From an uncultured Lachnoanaerobaculum sp. (lineage in GTDB: Bacteria; Bacillota; Clostridia; Lachnospirales; Lachnospiraceae), in contig CAKAQP010000024.1 of the NCBI GenBank assembly GCA_916720285.1, forward strand, positions 1 through 17,637: DNA of 17,637 nucleotides. Direction: 5' to 3'. The position numbers and the translations under genes are program-made. Numbering within the stretch: position 1 is the stretch's first letter; every line of letters starts with the position of its first letter. The notes beneath the pieces were generated by a model. That model did not search any database, had not been told where the DNA came from, and was given only the letters and a program-made list of their open reading frames with translations. Positions 1 to 7,285 of the stretch are shown piece by piece.

Positions 1-1
1 A

Positions 2-1387
2 CATGATGGTAAATTTTATATTTATTATCTTCATGATGAAAGAAAAGGAAACACACAGGATGAGTATGGATATCGTACAAGCTGGAATCTGTTGATAACA
101 AAAGACGGGGTGAATATAGAAGATTGTAAGGTCGTATTACCTGTTGGTGAGTATGACGATGCGGACTATGCCTGTTATACAGGGTCTGTAATAGAAGGCA
201 ATGACGGCAAATTTCATATGTTTTATACCGCACAGAATAATTATAATCCCAAGTATCACAGGGACGGAAAACCTTTACAATACGTTGCACACGCAATAAG
301 TACGGATCTTAAAAATTGGGAAAAACTGCCTGAACTTACATTTGGCGCAGATGAAAGAATTTATGAGCCTTTTGATTGGCGTGATCCTTTTGTTTTTTAT
401 AATGAAGAAGAAAAATGCTTTGATATGCTTTTAGCTGCAAGATTGCGTGGAGCAAGTGAAAAGAACGGAGGATGTGTAGGCTTATGCAGATCTTATGATT
501 TACTTCACTGGGAGGCAAAAGAGCCGTTTTACAATCCGGAATCTTATATGACACATGAATGTCCGGATTTGTTTAAACTTGGTAACAAATGGTATCTTGT
601 GTATTCAACCTTTTCAGAAAAATTTGTAACACATTATAGGATGTCTGATAAGCTGAGCGGACCGTGGACCTCTCCTATAGAAGATACTTTTGACGGAAGA
701 GCGTTTTATGCTGCAAAAACAGCACAGGTTGGTGATAAAAGAATGGCGTTTGCTTGGGTGCCTACTAAGCGTGGTGAAAGTGATTTCGGACAGTATGAAT
801 GGGGTGGAAATTTTATCGTACATAGGATTGATCAAACAACTGATAATAAGTTGACTGTAAAACCTGCAGACGGATTAATCAATATGTTTAATAAGGAAGT
901 CGTAAATGAAAAATTAAATAAAATTAAAATAGAAAATTATGAGGGGGAGAAGTCATATGTAATCGATGGAATGAAAGATACATGTATGATAGAAGCGGTA
1001 ATAGAATTCAGTGAAGGGGTTAGATCTTTCGGAATAGGTTTGAGGCAGGATCCAACCCTTGCAAACGGCTATTACCTTAGATTTGAACCGTTTTATAACA
1101 GAATTGTGGCAGATATGTGGCCAAGACGTATAAGCGGTGTAAATCAATGGTATGTTGACGGCGATAAGCCATTTATGGTGGAACTTGAAAGACCTTTTGA
1201 TTATAAAAGTTTAAAGGAGAATAAAGTACATATAAGAGTTGTGGCAGACGGAAGTATAATATGTCTTTATGTAAACAATATTACTGCTCTGACAATGAGA
1301 GCCTATAATGTGAACAGAACAAATTGGGGATTTTTTGTAAAAGACGGAAGTATCAGAGTTTCTGATATTCATATGTATGAAGTTTAA
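2..1387 (+). CDS. GH32-like (clan GH-J) glycosidase, 5' end missing
   Basis: Probable beta-fructosidase acting on fructans or fructo-oligosaccharides. The frame is open from base 2, so the gene starts outside the window; 461 residues are visible. An in-frame TTG at 92 is not a convincing start because the upstream residues (HDGKFYIYYLHDERKG) continue the fold. Visible family motifs are a TGSV segment (about residues 60-63 of the visible part), RDP at 127-129 (transition-state stabiliser in GH32) and ECPD with Glu186 as likely acid/base. The N-terminal WMNDPNG-type nucleophile motif would lie off the left edge, so activity and any signal peptide cannot be judged. The C-terminal 150 or so residues look like the beta-sandwich of this clan. 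It is followed after 13 bases by the binding-protein gene, so it belongs to the sugar operon. Assignment to GH32 rather than the related GH43/GH68 types rests on the RDP and ECPD motifs and the GH32 neighbour. Confidence 0.8.
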   Translation, partial: HDGKFYIYYLHDERKGNTQDEYGYRTSWNLLITKDGVNIEDCKVVLPVGEYDDADYACYTGSVIEGNDGKFHMFYTAQNNYNPKYHRDGKPLQYVAHAISTDLKNWEKLPELTFGADERIYEPFDWRDPFVFYNEEEKCFDMLLAARLRGASEKNGGCVGLCRSYDLLHWEAKEPFYNPESYMTHECPDLFKLGNKWYLVYSTFSEKFVTHYRMSDKLSGPWTSPIEDTFDGRAFYAAKTAQVGDKRMAFAWVPTKRGESDFGQYEWGGNFIVHRIDQTTDNKLTVKPADGLINMFNKEVVNEKLNKIKIENYEGEKSYVIDGMKDTCMIEAVIEFSEGVRSFGIGLRQDPTLANGYYLRFEPFYNRIVADMWPRRISGVNQWYVDGDKPFMVELERPFDYKSLKENKVHIRVVADGSIICLYVNNITALTMRAYNVNRTNWGFFVKDGSIRVSDIHMYEV

Positions 1388-1400
1388 AAAGGAGATTAGT

Positions 1401-2702
1401 ATGTATAAGAAGATAGGAACTATATGCCTTATAGCAGGAATGGTGTTAATGGGTTGTGGAAATAAGACACAAACTACCGCAAATTCTACAGAGGCTGAAA
1501 ACAAAGACGGTAATGTAAGAGAAATTCATTATTTTTCTTCAAGGTCCGCATCAGATGACACAATGGTAACATTACAGGAGATAACGGATAAATATAATGA
1601 GCAGGGTGGAAAAATAAAGCTTGTTATTGACAGTAATGCAGACAGAACGTCATATGATCAGAAACTTAGAACAATGATTGCAGGCGGGCAGATGCCGGAT
1701 ATGTTTGACCTTGATGCGACACCGTATGCTACAGAACTTGGAGAACAGGGAATGCTCACAGATATGGATGCATTTCTTGATGAAATAGGTGAAAAAGACA
1801 GCTATATTCCATTGGCATTAAACTATGGAAGAACTTCTGACGGTAAATTGTATACATTACCTTTAGAGCTTTCAACAGAAATGATTTGGTACAATGTCGA
1901 TATGTTTAAAGATGCCGGAATTGAAGCACCAAAAACATTAGATGAGCTTTTAGAAGACTGCAAGGTTTTAAAAGAAAAAGGGTATACTGCATTCGGAATC
2001 GGTGGGGGAGACGGATGGCCTTTACTTCGTTTGCTTGCAACATATCCGTTCAGAATGACAGGAAACGAGTACTTAAATAAACTATCTTTAGGAGAAGCTA
2101 AGATGTCTGATGAACCGGGCATTAAGGCGGCAACTTTTATGTCTGAAATAGGACAGTATTTCCAACCCGGATTTTCAACAACCGATGTGGCTACAGGATT
2201 AAATTTATTTCTTAGTGGAAAGAGCGCAATGTATCCTACAGGTACTTGGGAGTTAAATTATTTTACAGATAAGAACAGACCGAAAGACCTAAATGTTGAT
2301 TACTTTTATATGCCGACAATAAAGGACGGAAAAACAAATGCAAATGACTACTGGGCATTTGGAGGTATAGGTTTGGCAGTTAATCCTAAGTCTTTTGATG
2401 ATCAGTACAAAGATTATCTGACATTTATAGTTAAAAACTACAGCCCTGCATATTTTGCACATGAGCATTTGGCACCACAGAAAGTGGATATGAGCGATAA
2501 CAGCAGCTTTGATCCATTGTTTTTAAAGGTAATGGAAGATACAAATAATATAGGATCAACTGCGGCAAGGCCTTGGGATGTAGTATTGAATGAAGATGTA
2601 ATAGCAACAATAAATGACAACCTGCCGGGACTTTGTATGGGTGAAGAAACAACAGATGATTTTATAAAGGCAGTGGATGAAGCCTTGGAGGCAAATAAAT
2701 AG
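1401..2702 (+). CDS. Sugar-binding lipoprotein of an ABC importer (extracellular solute-binding protein family 1)
   Basis: Captures sugar outside the cell and delivers it to the two permeases encoded next. The start at 1401 is chosen because AAAAAGGAG (1386-1394) sits six bases before it; an in-frame ATG at 1377 lies inside the previous gene without such a site. The 433-residue product begins with a lipoprotein signal: charged MYKK, a hydrophobic stretch, and lipobox L-M-G-C with Cys19 as the lipidated residue. A Ser/Thr/Asn-rich linker follows, then a typical family 1 fold with an early segment 'MIAGGQMPDMFDLD' and a late Trp-rich region ('DYWAFGGIGLAVNP') as seen in maltose/multiple-sugar binding proteins. 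Position between two GH32-type genes suggests fructo-oligosaccharides or sucrose as ligand; this is inferred from context, not from the binding residues. Confidence 0.9.
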   Translation: MYKKIGTICLIAGMVLMGCGNKTQTTANSTEAENKDGNVREIHYFSSRSASDDTMVTLQEITDKYNEQGGKIKLVIDSNADRTSYDQKLRTMIAGGQMPDMFDLDATPYATELGEQGMLTDMDAFLDEIGEKDSYIPLALNYGRTSDGKLYTLPLELSTEMIWYNVDMFKDAGIEAPKTLDELLEDCKVLKEKGYTAFGIGGGDGWPLLRLLATYPFRMTGNEYLNKLSLGEAKMSDEPGIKAATFMSEIGQYFQPGFSTTDVATGLNLFLSGKSAMYPTGTWELNYFTDKNRPKDLNVDYFYMPTIKDGKTNANDYWAFGGIGLAVNPKSFDDQYKDYLTFIVKNYSPAYFAHEHLAPQKVDMSDNSSFDPLFLKVMEDTNNIGSTAARPWDVVLNEDVIATINDNLPGLCMGEETTDDFIKAVDEALEANK

Positions 2703-2708
2703 AATTTT

Positions 2709-3578
2709 ATGAAAATTTTGAGAGATAAGAAAGCGATTGCTGTATTTTTGCTACCTGCTTTTATTGTCTATTCTGTTATAGTTATGGTTCCTATACTCGT
2801 TTCGATTTATTACAGCTGTTTAGATTGGAACGGTATAGGAAAAAAGAGTTTTGTAGGTTTTAATAACTACATAAAACTTTTTGGAGACAGTGTATTCAGA
2901 CAGGCATTCGGAAACAATATAATATATATAATTATTGTAATGGTACTGCAGCTTGGCTTCGGTTTTAGCATTGCAGTTTTACTTACATATCTCAAAAAAG
3001 GAAGAGGTTTTATACAAACTGTATATTACATACCTTCTGTTATTACGGTTATTGCAATATCACAATTGTTTACAGGATTTTATTCGTATGAGCCTTTGGG
3101 TTTATTCAATATCTTCAGAAAAATGCTTGGTATGGAGCCTATTGCATTTTTAAGTGAATATAAAACCGTTTTATGGGCGGTTGCTTCTGTGGAAGGCTGG
3201 CAATATATAGGTATTTATATGATTATTTTCTATTCTGCATTGGTTTCGGTATCACCTGATATATTGGAAGCTGCAAGGATAGACGGAGCTACAGAATTAC
3301 AGATTCTGGTAAAAATCAGAGTACCTGCTATAGCAAATGTAATTATGCTTTCATGTATATTGAGTCTGGTTGGTGCGCTTAGAGGTTTTGCGGCACCTAT
3401 GAATATGACTAAAGGTGGTCCGAATCACAGATCTGAAATACTTGCAACATATATGTATAAAAAGGCTTTTACCAGCAGAGACTACGGATATGGAAGTGCA
3501 ATTGCTGTAATAATTGTAATACTGAGTATTATTGGAGTTTTATTAATCAGTAAATATATGGATGGCGAAAACGAATAG
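2709..3578 (+). CDS. Sugar ABC transporter permease, MalF/UgpA type
   Basis: First membrane subunit of the carbohydrate importer (CUT1 family). The 289-residue protein has about six hydrophobic segments, starting near residues 9-30. It carries the cytoplasmic coupling (EAA) loop at about residue 187, 'EAARIDGATELQILVKIRVP', which contacts the ATPase. It starts six bases after the binding-protein stop. The nearest Shine-Dalgarno-like sequence, GGAGG at 2687-2691, is about 17 bases upstream and inside the preceding gene, so initiation probably depends on translational coupling. The next permease follows after 8 bases. No ATPase gene is present in the visible operon; in many Firmicutes one MsmX/MsmK-type ATPase serves several CUT1 importers, which would fit. 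Confidence 0.92.
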   Translation: MKILRDKKAIAVFLLPAFIVYSVIVMVPILVSIYYSCLDWNGIGKKSFVGFNNYIKLFGDSVFRQAFGNNIIYIIIVMVLQLGFGFSIAVLLTYLKKGRGFIQTVYYIPSVITVIAISQLFTGFYSYEPLGLFNIFRKMLGMEPIAFLSEYKTVLWAVASVEGWQYIGIYMIIFYSALVSVSPDILEAARIDGATELQILVKIRVPAIANVIMLSCILSLVGALRGFAAPMNMTKGGPNHRSEILATYMYKKAFTSRDYGYGSAIAVIIVILSIIGVLLISKYMDGENE

Positions 3579-3586
3579 GAGGATAT

Positions 3587-4414
3587 ATGAAAAAAAATAT
3601 CAGAAAAATAATATATTGGTCTGTTATGATTATGTTCCTTATAATTCAGGGCTATCCTGTTATATGGCTTATTGTAGCCGGATTCAGACCTAATATAGAG
3701 TTATTGACAGAACCGTTCAGCTTTCCAAAGAGCTTTACTTTAGAGAATTTTATTAGAATATTCACTCAAAGCAATATAATCACTTATATAAAAAATAGTG
3801 CTATAATTTCTGTAGTATCATTGGTATTTATTGTATTAATCAGTTCAATGGCATCATTTGCTATTGCCAAGATGAAATTTACGGGAAGGAAGAAGATATA
3901 CCGATATTTTCTTATAGGCCTTACAATTCCATATGCAGTTACATTGATACCCTTATTTACAATGTTTGCAAAAATTGGACTTATAAATACAAGGATAAGT
4001 GTCATATTGCCTCTCTTGGCATTTCAATTACCTGTATCGATAATGTTGTTTGTAAATTTTTATTCATTTATTCCTGATGAAATTATAGAGGCTGCAGTGA
4101 TTGACGGGGCAAGTATCTACGGTATTTATACAAAAGTAATTATACCGTTGTCGTTAAATACAATAATGACGGTGCTTGCTATGAATTTTATAACAGTATG
4201 GAATGACTATACATTCAGTCTTGTATTTATAAACAGTACAGAACTGAAAACGATATCTATAGGTCTTGCTGACTTTATAGGGCCAAGAGGGTTAAAAGAC
4301 TGGGGGGCAACCTATGCGGCTATCACGATGTCTGTATTACCTACACTGGTTATATATTTTTCATTAAATAAAAAGATGACAGCCGGAATGACGTTGGGGG
4401 CAGTAAAGTCATGA
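3587..4414 (+). CDS. Sugar ABC transporter permease, MalG/UgpE type
   Basis: Second membrane subunit of the same CUT1 importer. The 275-residue protein has the short N-terminal membrane segment and the 'QGYPVIWLIVAGFRP' entry typical of MalG-type subunits, about six membrane segments, and the EAA coupling loop at about residue 168, 'EAAVIDGASIYGIYTKVIIP'. AGGAGG at 3577-3582 lies four bases before the ATG and overlaps the previous stop. Its own stop overlaps the start of the following GH32 gene by four bases (ATGA), so import and intracellular hydrolysis should be translated together. Substrate is inferred from the flanking glycosidases. Confidence 0.92.
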   Translation: MKKNIRKIIYWSVMIMFLIIQGYPVIWLIVAGFRPNIELLTEPFSFPKSFTLENFIRIFTQSNIITYIKNSAIISVVSLVFIVLISSMASFAIAKMKFTGRKKIYRYFLIGLTIPYAVTLIPLFTMFAKIGLINTRISVILPLLAFQLPVSIMLFVNFYSFIPDEIIEAAVIDGASIYGIYTKVIIPLSLNTIMTVLAMNFITVWNDYTFSLVFINSTELKTISIGLADFIGPRGLKDWGATYAAITMSVLPTLVIYFSLNKKMTAGMTLGAVKS

Positions 4415-5823
4415 GTATGAATCAAAATATTTTCAGGCCGAAACATCATTTTGCCTTAAAAAGAGGCTGGATAAATGATCCGAACGGCCTTGTGTGGTTT
4501 CAAGGTAAATATCATATGTACTTCCAATGTAATCCATACAGTAATAACTGGGATAAAATGCATTGGGGTCATGCCGTGAGTCCTGATTTAATACATTGGG
4601 AAGAGTGTAAGCCTGTTCTTATTCCGAATGAGTCGTATGAGGATTATGACAGAGGTGGATGCTTTTCAGGTTCTGTAGTTGTTAATGATGATAAACTATA
4701 TGCTTTTTATACGGCTGTTTCATTGGTGGATGGTGAAGTTTGTCAAAGACAATGCATGGCATATTCTTTTGACGGTTATAATTTTATAAAATATGAGAAA
4801 AATCCCATTATTGAATCTATTGGAAAAGACTTTAGAGACCCTAAAGTAATATTTCATGATGGAGCATGGCAAATGGTGATTGGAGGATCTGACAAAAATG
4901 CTTCAGATCTTAAAAGTCATGGGAGAATATATCTTTTTCATTCTAAGAATTTGTTTGACTGGAGTTATAGTGGAATACTGTATGAGGCAAAAGCCGGTGA
5001 AGGGACAATGTTTGAATGTCCGGACATATTTGAAATAGGTGGGAAGTGGGTTATAACGGCATCACCTATGAATCGTACCGATTTTCTACCTACTGTATAT
5101 ATGGTTGGAAATATTAACTTTAAAAATTGTGTTTTCTTTCATGAATATAGCGGCACATTGGATTTTGGTCCTCACTATTATGCATCACAAACATATAAGG
5201 ATAAGTATGGACAAAATATTTCGATGGCATGGCTTGGAGGTTGGGAATGGATGCCGTGGATTAATGACCATGGCCCATCAGAAGAAAGCGGATATCGAGG
5301 AATAATGTCATATCCAAGACTGATTGATATGGAAGAAAATGTTTTGAAAATGCCACCTTACAGTCATGATCCGGAGCTGAAAAATGACTTCGAATACAGC
5401 CAAAAGAGTAAAGGAAGTGACAAAAATACATCCAATATATTGGATAATATGTGTGAAAGGATTTATATATCCGGTGTTATATCAAGAGATAAAAACAGTA
5501 CGGAATTAAAGCTTGAATTTTTTGACATTGAAGAGCAAAAAATAATAATAAAACTTGATTTTCTCTTTGGTAATATAATTACAGATTTTACTGAAGCTGA
5601 TGAGTATATACGAAGCGGAATAAGGATATATAAAGCAGATATACAAAATGAAACTGATATAGAGTTCAGTATAATAAAAGACGGAAATATTCTGGAAGTT
5701 TATTTGTTTGGAGGTAAGTATAACTTTACCTCTATGATTTATCCATATGAGGGGGAAATTGGTATTGGAATAAGGGCAAAAGATACCTTTATTAGGTATA
5801 GAAAAATAAATATTGAATGGTAA
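4411..5823 (+). CDS. GH32 beta-fructosidase, cytoplasmic
   Basis: Hydrolyses terminal beta-fructosyl bonds in sucrose or short fructo-oligosaccharides brought in by the adjacent importer. The 470-residue protein has the complete GH32 set: WINDPNG at 20-26 with Asp23 as nucleophile, FSGS at 85-88, RDP at 142-144 and ECPD at 202-205 with Glu202 as acid/base. The five-bladed propeller fills about the first 320 residues and a beta-sandwich the rest. No signal peptide or anchor is visible, so it acts inside the cell. The start overlaps the permease stop by four bases; a second ATG at 4417 is possible and would remove two residues. It could be called sucrose-6-phosphate hydrolase (ScrB-like), but no PTS gene is nearby and the partner is an ABC importer, so non-phosphorylated oligosaccharides are more likely. 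It is the last gene before a strong terminator. Confidence 0.93.
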   Translation: MSMNQNIFRPKHHFALKRGWINDPNGLVWFQGKYHMYFQCNPYSNNWDKMHWGHAVSPDLIHWEECKPVLIPNESYEDYDRGGCFSGSVVVNDDKLYAFYTAVSLVDGEVCQRQCMAYSFDGYNFIKYEKNPIIESIGKDFRDPKVIFHDGAWQMVIGGSDKNASDLKSHGRIYLFHSKNLFDWSYSGILYEAKAGEGTMFECPDIFEIGGKWVITASPMNRTDFLPTVYMVGNINFKNCVFFHEYSGTLDFGPHYYASQTYKDKYGQNISMAWLGGWEWMPWINDHGPSEESGYRGIMSYPRLIDMEENVLKMPPYSHDPELKNDFEYSQKSKGSDKNTSNILDNMCERIYISGVISRDKNSTELKLEFFDIEEQKIIIKLDFLFGNIITDFTEADEYIRSGIRIYKADIQNETDIEFSIIKDGNILEVYLFGGKYNFTSMIYPYEGEIGIGIRAKDTFIRYRKINIEW

Positions 5824-5824
5824 T

Positions 5825-5868
5825 AAAACAGACGTGTGAAATTATAATGAATTTTACATGTCTGTTTT
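5825..5868 (+). terminator. Terminator of the fructan operon
   Basis: A 19-bp stem, with arms 5825-5843 and 5850-5868 and a six-base loop, lies two bases after the GH32 stop. It contains two G-U pairs when read as plus-strand RNA. The right arm ends in TTTT and the left begins with AAAA, so the hairpin supplies its own short U-run. Confidence 0.75.
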
Positions 5869-5873
5869 ATGGT

Positions 5874-5894
5874 AAAAAACCACCTCAAAGGTGG
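5874..5894 (-). terminator. Intrinsic terminator of the candidate small RNA
   Basis: On the minus strand CCACCT, a three-base loop (TTG) and AGGTGG form a compact stem (5880-5894), followed directly by six T (5874-5879). There is no T-run on the plus-strand side, so it works in one direction only. Confidence 0.7.
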
Positions 5895-5969
5895 CCTCAT
5901 GATCGACGATATTAAATATCGCTTAAACGCTAATTCGATATCATGAGTATACAGCGTATCTCTACCTGC
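5874..5969 (-). ncRNA. Candidate structured small RNA, about 96 nt
   Basis: The minus strand here has every element of an independent RNA gene. A promoter (-35 TTGATT at 6000-6005, 18-base spacer, -10 TATAAT at 5976-5981) predicts a start near 5969 (G). An intrinsic terminator lies about 75 bases downstream (CCACCT/AGGTGG at 5880-5894 followed by six T). In between, the RNA can form a hairpin at 5945-5962 (GAUAC/GUAUAC type with one bulge), an 8-bp stem joining 5896-5903 to 5940-5947, and an inner 6-bp hairpin at 5907-5921. No ribosome binding site plus ORF is evident inside it. Strong promoter, short structured body and tight terminator are what one sees for regulatory or antisense RNAs, including antitoxin RNAs of type I systems, but no partner toxin ORF is recognisable opposite it. 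The family is not identified. Confidence 0.55.
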
Positions 5970-5975
5970 AAGATA

Positions 5976-6005
5976 ATTATACTCATAAAGTGAAAAAAAA
6001 ATCAA
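5976..6005 (-). promoter_or_regulatory. Promoter of the candidate small RNA
   Basis: Read on the minus strand: TTGATT (6000-6005), 18-base T-rich spacer, TATAAT (5976-5981). Both hexamers are at or near the sigma-A consensus and no coding sequence lies downstream, so it most likely serves an RNA gene. Confidence 0.6.
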
Positions 6006-6072
6006 CTTTTTTAAATATATAATTTTATAATATTGACTTTTTTATCTTATAAGTGCCATCTACAATTCAATG

Positions 6073-6081
6073 TGATATAAT
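6073..6081 (+). promoter_or_regulatory. Extended -10 promoter of the SMI1/DUF1653/uvrC run
   Basis: TGA-TATAAT (6073-6081) is a perfect extended -10 element about 38 bases upstream of the first gene's ATG. No good -35 hexamer sits at the usual distance; a TTGACT at 6033-6038 is too far (37 bases). Start of transcription would be near 6088. Confidence 0.5.
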
Positions 6082-6118
6082 AAAATTATATTAACGAAAA
6101 TAAAAGAAGGTAAAATAA

Positions 6119-6724
6119 ATGGGTATGACAATTAAAGAAAAGCTAAAAGAAGCTGAAAAATATATCTGTGAGAACTTTGATGAATTGGGAATAGATGATC
6201 CTATAGAAGAAGGGTACTTTGAAGAGTATGAACAAATAGGTGGTGCAAGTGAAGTGGAGTTTGAAGATTTTGAAAAAACTTTCGGAATAAAATTGCCTGA
6301 GGATTTTAAAGAACTTTATTCATACAAAAACGGTAGCGGATATTTTGAATTGTTACAATGTGATATAGATGGTAGAGAAATCAACTTTACATTATTCAGT
6401 CTTGAAGAGATGAAGAAGGTAAAGAGCTATTTTCAAGACAGAGATGCTCTTTTAACAGATTATCCTGACTATTTTACCGATGAAGTTATAGAACAAATGA
6501 GAGACAACAGAATAAAGCCATATCTTTTCCATAAAGATTGGTTTGCCTTTGCGACATACCTTAATTGCGGATATCTTATGCTTGACTTTGATCCGGATAA
6601 GGAAGGAAAAGTCGGACAGGTTATTTTCTATATACATGATCCGGATGAGATAATCTATACCGCATCAAGTGTAGATGAACTTATAGATAATGTATGGGTA
6701 TTTTTAAAAGAAAATTTTGATTAA
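6119..6724 (+). CDS. SMI1/KNR4 (SUKH) family protein
   Basis: A 201-residue acidic cytoplasmic protein with the SMI1/KNR4 signature: a short helical lead, 'GGASEVEFEDFEKTFGIKLPEDFKELYSYKNGSG' spread over about residues 41-75, and a later beta-rich core ending 'YTASSVDELIDNVWVFLKENF'. Proteins of this superfamily often act as immunity proteins against polymorphic toxins, but many are housekeeping singletons of unknown role. No toxin gene is next to it. The start at 6119 is favoured over an ATG at 6125 because AGAAGG (6105-6110) is eight bases before it. It is followed after 15 bases by the DUF1653 gene, suggesting cotranscription. Family assignment is fairly firm; function is not known. Confidence 0.75.
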   Translation: MGMTIKEKLKEAEKYICENFDELGIDDPIEEGYFEEYEQIGGASEVEFEDFEKTFGIKLPEDFKELYSYKNGSGYFELLQCDIDGREINFTLFSLEEMKKVKSYFQDRDALLTDYPDYFTDEVIEQMRDNRIKPYLFHKDWFAFATYLNCGYLMLDFDPDKEGKVGQVIFYIHDPDEIIYTASSVDELIDNVWVFLKENFD

Positions 6725-6739
6725 AAAGAGGGTGATATA

Positions 6740-7282
6740 ATGAGAGAGAATCCAAGACCGGGAGAGTTTTACAGACATTTTAAAAATAAGCTTTATCAGA
6801 TAATTGCTGTTGCCACACATTCTGAAAGTAAGGAACAGCTGGTAATATATCAGGCGCTTTACGGAGACTTTGGAGTATATGCAAGACCTCTTGATATGTT
6901 CTTAAGTGAAGTTGACAGAGAAAAATATCCCGATATAGAACAAAAGTATCGATTTGAAAAGTTGGAAAATATATCTGAAGCATCTAAACAAATTACAGAT
7001 ATAAATAGTGAAATTAATATAGAGACAATTAACAAAACGCTGAAGGAAAAAAGTGAAGATGAGCCTAAAAATTTCTTTATAGACTTTCTGGATGCAGATG
7101 ATTATTATACAAAAAAGAAAATAATCTTGGCCAACAAGGAAAATATAACAGATAAGCAGTTGGATGCTATATTTGATATTTACGGATTAAAGAGAAACGG
7201 CATTGATAAGACAATAGATATTGCAGATTTTATTGCATATCTTGATATGCAAATACATTTTGAGGGGAAAAGACTAAGGTAA
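6740..7282 (+). CDS. DUF1653 domain protein with C-terminal extension
   Basis: A 180-residue protein of unknown function. Residues 5-65 match the DUF1653 pattern: 'PGEFYRHFKNKLYQIIAVATHSES' followed by 'VIYQALYGDFGVYARPLDMF'. A charged linker follows (about 70-115), then a helical C-terminal part beginning 'FFIDFLDADDYYTKKKIILA', which resembles extensions seen on clostridial DUF1653 proteins. No membrane segment, signal or catalytic motif is visible. GAGGGTGAT lies just before the ATG. It stops three bases before the uvrC start, so it should be cotranscribed with the repair gene. No functional link to repair can be claimed from the sequence. Confidence 0.75.
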   Translation: MRENPRPGEFYRHFKNKLYQIIAVATHSESKEQLVIYQALYGDFGVYARPLDMFLSEVDREKYPDIEQKYRFEKLENISEASKQITDINSEINIETINKTLKEKSEDEPKNFFIDFLDADDYYTKKKIILANKENITDKQLDAIFDIYGLKRNGIDKTIDIADFIAYLDMQIHFEGKRLR

Positions 7283-7285
7283 CAG

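Noticed and set aside
92..94. TTG start for the first glycosidase
   Set aside because: The frame is open to the left edge with family-like residues upstream, so the gene is truncated, not started, here.
5848..5916. 22-residue plus-strand frame as a possible type I toxin opposite the small RNA
   Set aside because: It has no ribosome site, starts in the loop of the operon terminator and is not hydrophobic enough for a known toxin type.
5739..6005. 88-residue open frame on the minus strand over the intergenic gap
   Set aside because: It runs through the small-RNA promoter, its terminator and the operon terminator, and has no ribosome site; the non-coding RNA reading explains the region better.
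6033..6066. TTGACT / TACAAT pair as the SMI1 promoter
   Set aside because: The spacer is 22 bases, too long for sigma-A; the extended -10 at 6073-6081 fits better.
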